Positions 30,606 to 31,244 of a stretch of 31,244 nt of DNA are shown piece by piece (position 1 is the first letter of the stretch; each line of letters opens with the position of its first letter). The translations under genes and the position numbers were made by a program. The notes under the pieces are model-generated. The model did not search any database, was not told the DNA's origin, and saw only the letters and a program-made list of their open reading frames with translations. Where the stretch lies: contig JANLQX010000072.1 in the NCBI GenBank assembly GCA_031368095.1, forward strand, positions 1 through 31,244, given 5' to 3'. This stretch comes from JANLQX01 sp031368095 (GTDB lineage Bacteria; Actinomycetota; Acidimicrobiia; Acidimicrobiales; JANYDT01).

Positions 30606-31244
30606 ATGTCGATAACCGCCTCTCCAGCCACCTCCGCTGCCGTCGATCAGGCCGCGTTCGGCGACGACGCGCTCGACGCCGTCGAATCCTGGCTGGGGAC
30701 CACCGACCACCGCCGCCTCGGGCGGATCCACCTCGGAGTCGCCCTGCTCGCCGGTGCGCTCGGCGCCGTGCTTCTCGCCTTCGTTGGTCAGCGACTCGAC
30801 GCCGCCGCCCGCGGTGTTCTCGGGACCCGCTCGTGGCTCGGCGAGTCGGCCGCCGCCGGCTTCTCGTTCAGCCGGGTGTTCAATGCCGCCCAGACCGGCC
30901 TCGTCGTGGTGGTCGCCGTGCCGATGTTCCTGGCGCTGGCATCGATCGTGGTGCCCCGCCAAATCGGTGCATCCCGACTGGCCTTCCCCCGGTTGCACGC
31001 CTTTGTGGTGTGGTCCTACGTGATGGGCGTGGCGCTCTTCGCCACCTCGTTCCTGGTCCGCACCGGGCCGCCGACCGTGGACATCTTCGGCTCCACCGGC
31101 ACCCTCGTGACCGGCGTGCAGGCCAACAAGGCCACGGATCTCTTCGTTGCCTCTCTGGCGCTCATCGCCATCTCCACGCTGCTCGGGTTCATCAACATTT
31201 TCACCACAGTCCTTACCCACCGCTGCGCCGGGCTCTCGCTCGAC
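30606..31244 (+). CDS. Cytochrome oxidase subunit I-like protein (3' end off window)
   Basis: 213 codons from ATG 30606 to the window edge. WLGTTDHRRLGRIHLGVALL matches the start of COX1/CtaD helix I, and VPRQIGASRLAFPRLHAFVV matches the loop after helix II (canonical MPLQIGAPDVAFPRLN). In helix II, the canonical TMHG segment with the low-spin heme His reads NAAQTG, with no His anywhere nearby. The rest of the protein, including the binuclear-centre ligands, is outside the window. It follows ctaB by 141 bp. It is either a divergent oxidase subunit or a COX1-like membrane protein without the first heme. The start rests on the family alignment. Confidence 0.82.
   Translation, partial: MSITASPATSAAVDQAAFGDDALDAVESWLGTTDHRRLGRIHLGVALLAGALGAVLLAFVGQRLDAAARGVLGTRSWLGESAAAGFSFSRVFNAAQTGLVVVVAVPMFLALASIVVPRQIGASRLAFPRLHAFVVWSYVMGVALFATSFLVRTGPPTVDIFGSTGTLVTGVQANKATDLFVASLALIAISTLLGFINIFTTVLTHRCAGLSLD

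Noticed and set aside
1..31244. Transposases, integrases, CRISPR arrays, rRNA genes
   Set aside because: None was seen; the short tandem repeats present are coding repeats in Pro/Thr-rich linkers.

Overview
The window is high-GC, densely packed DNA from an actinobacterium, probably from the Acidimicrobiia/Ilumatobacter side of the phylum. Three things point there: a clpS gene followed by a DUF2017-type gene, a secreted protein ending in an LAYTG (class E sortase type) anchor, and the codon use. The placement is an inference; no rRNA is present.

Positions 1-23288 hold a Wzx/Wzy-type extracellular polysaccharide locus, mostly on the + strand. It starts with two tandem secreted paralogues (a 5'-truncated gene and a complete 869-residue one). 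A translationally coupled chain follows: two GT4 glycosyltransferases, a hexapeptide-repeat acetyltransferase and a secreted SGNH hydrolase. Next come a Wzz-like chain-length protein, a Wzy-like polymerase/ligase and a second small SGNH-like protein, again with 4-bp overlaps. Then come a Wzx-like flippase, a 2OG-Fe(II) oxygenase, two more GT4 enzymes, an NAD-dependent SDR, a DegT-family aminotransferase and a second 2OG-Fe(II) oxygenase. A GT2 and another GT4 finish the + strand part. An RmlC-like cupin lies on the - strand inside this block.

Positions 23337-26334 carry a - strand operon of GT2, glucose-1-phosphate cytidylyltransferase and a TylC3/NovU-type C-methyltransferase. Together with the SDR, cupin and aminotransferase these predict a nucleotide-activated deoxysugar that is C-methylated and/or aminated. 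No initiating phosphoglycosyltransferase or tyrosine kinase is visible, so those steps must be encoded elsewhere.

Positions 26335-26862 are a gene-free region between divergent genes, with several inverted repeats, one resembling a LacI-family operator. It is followed by a Thr/Pro-rich, LAYTG-anchored surface protein and a strong hairpin.

Positions 27899-31244 are housekeeping: tRNA-Glu(TTC), a clpS-DUF2017-fur cluster (- strand), ctaB, and the start of a gene like cytochrome oxidase subunit I that runs off the window.

The most unusual element is a set of secreted proteins built from an unrecognised N-terminal domain (three copies) and SGNH esterase domains (three copies), embedded in and coupled to the polysaccharide genes. 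One of the SGNH proteins has lost both its nucleophile and its block III Asn and looks like a pseudoenzyme.
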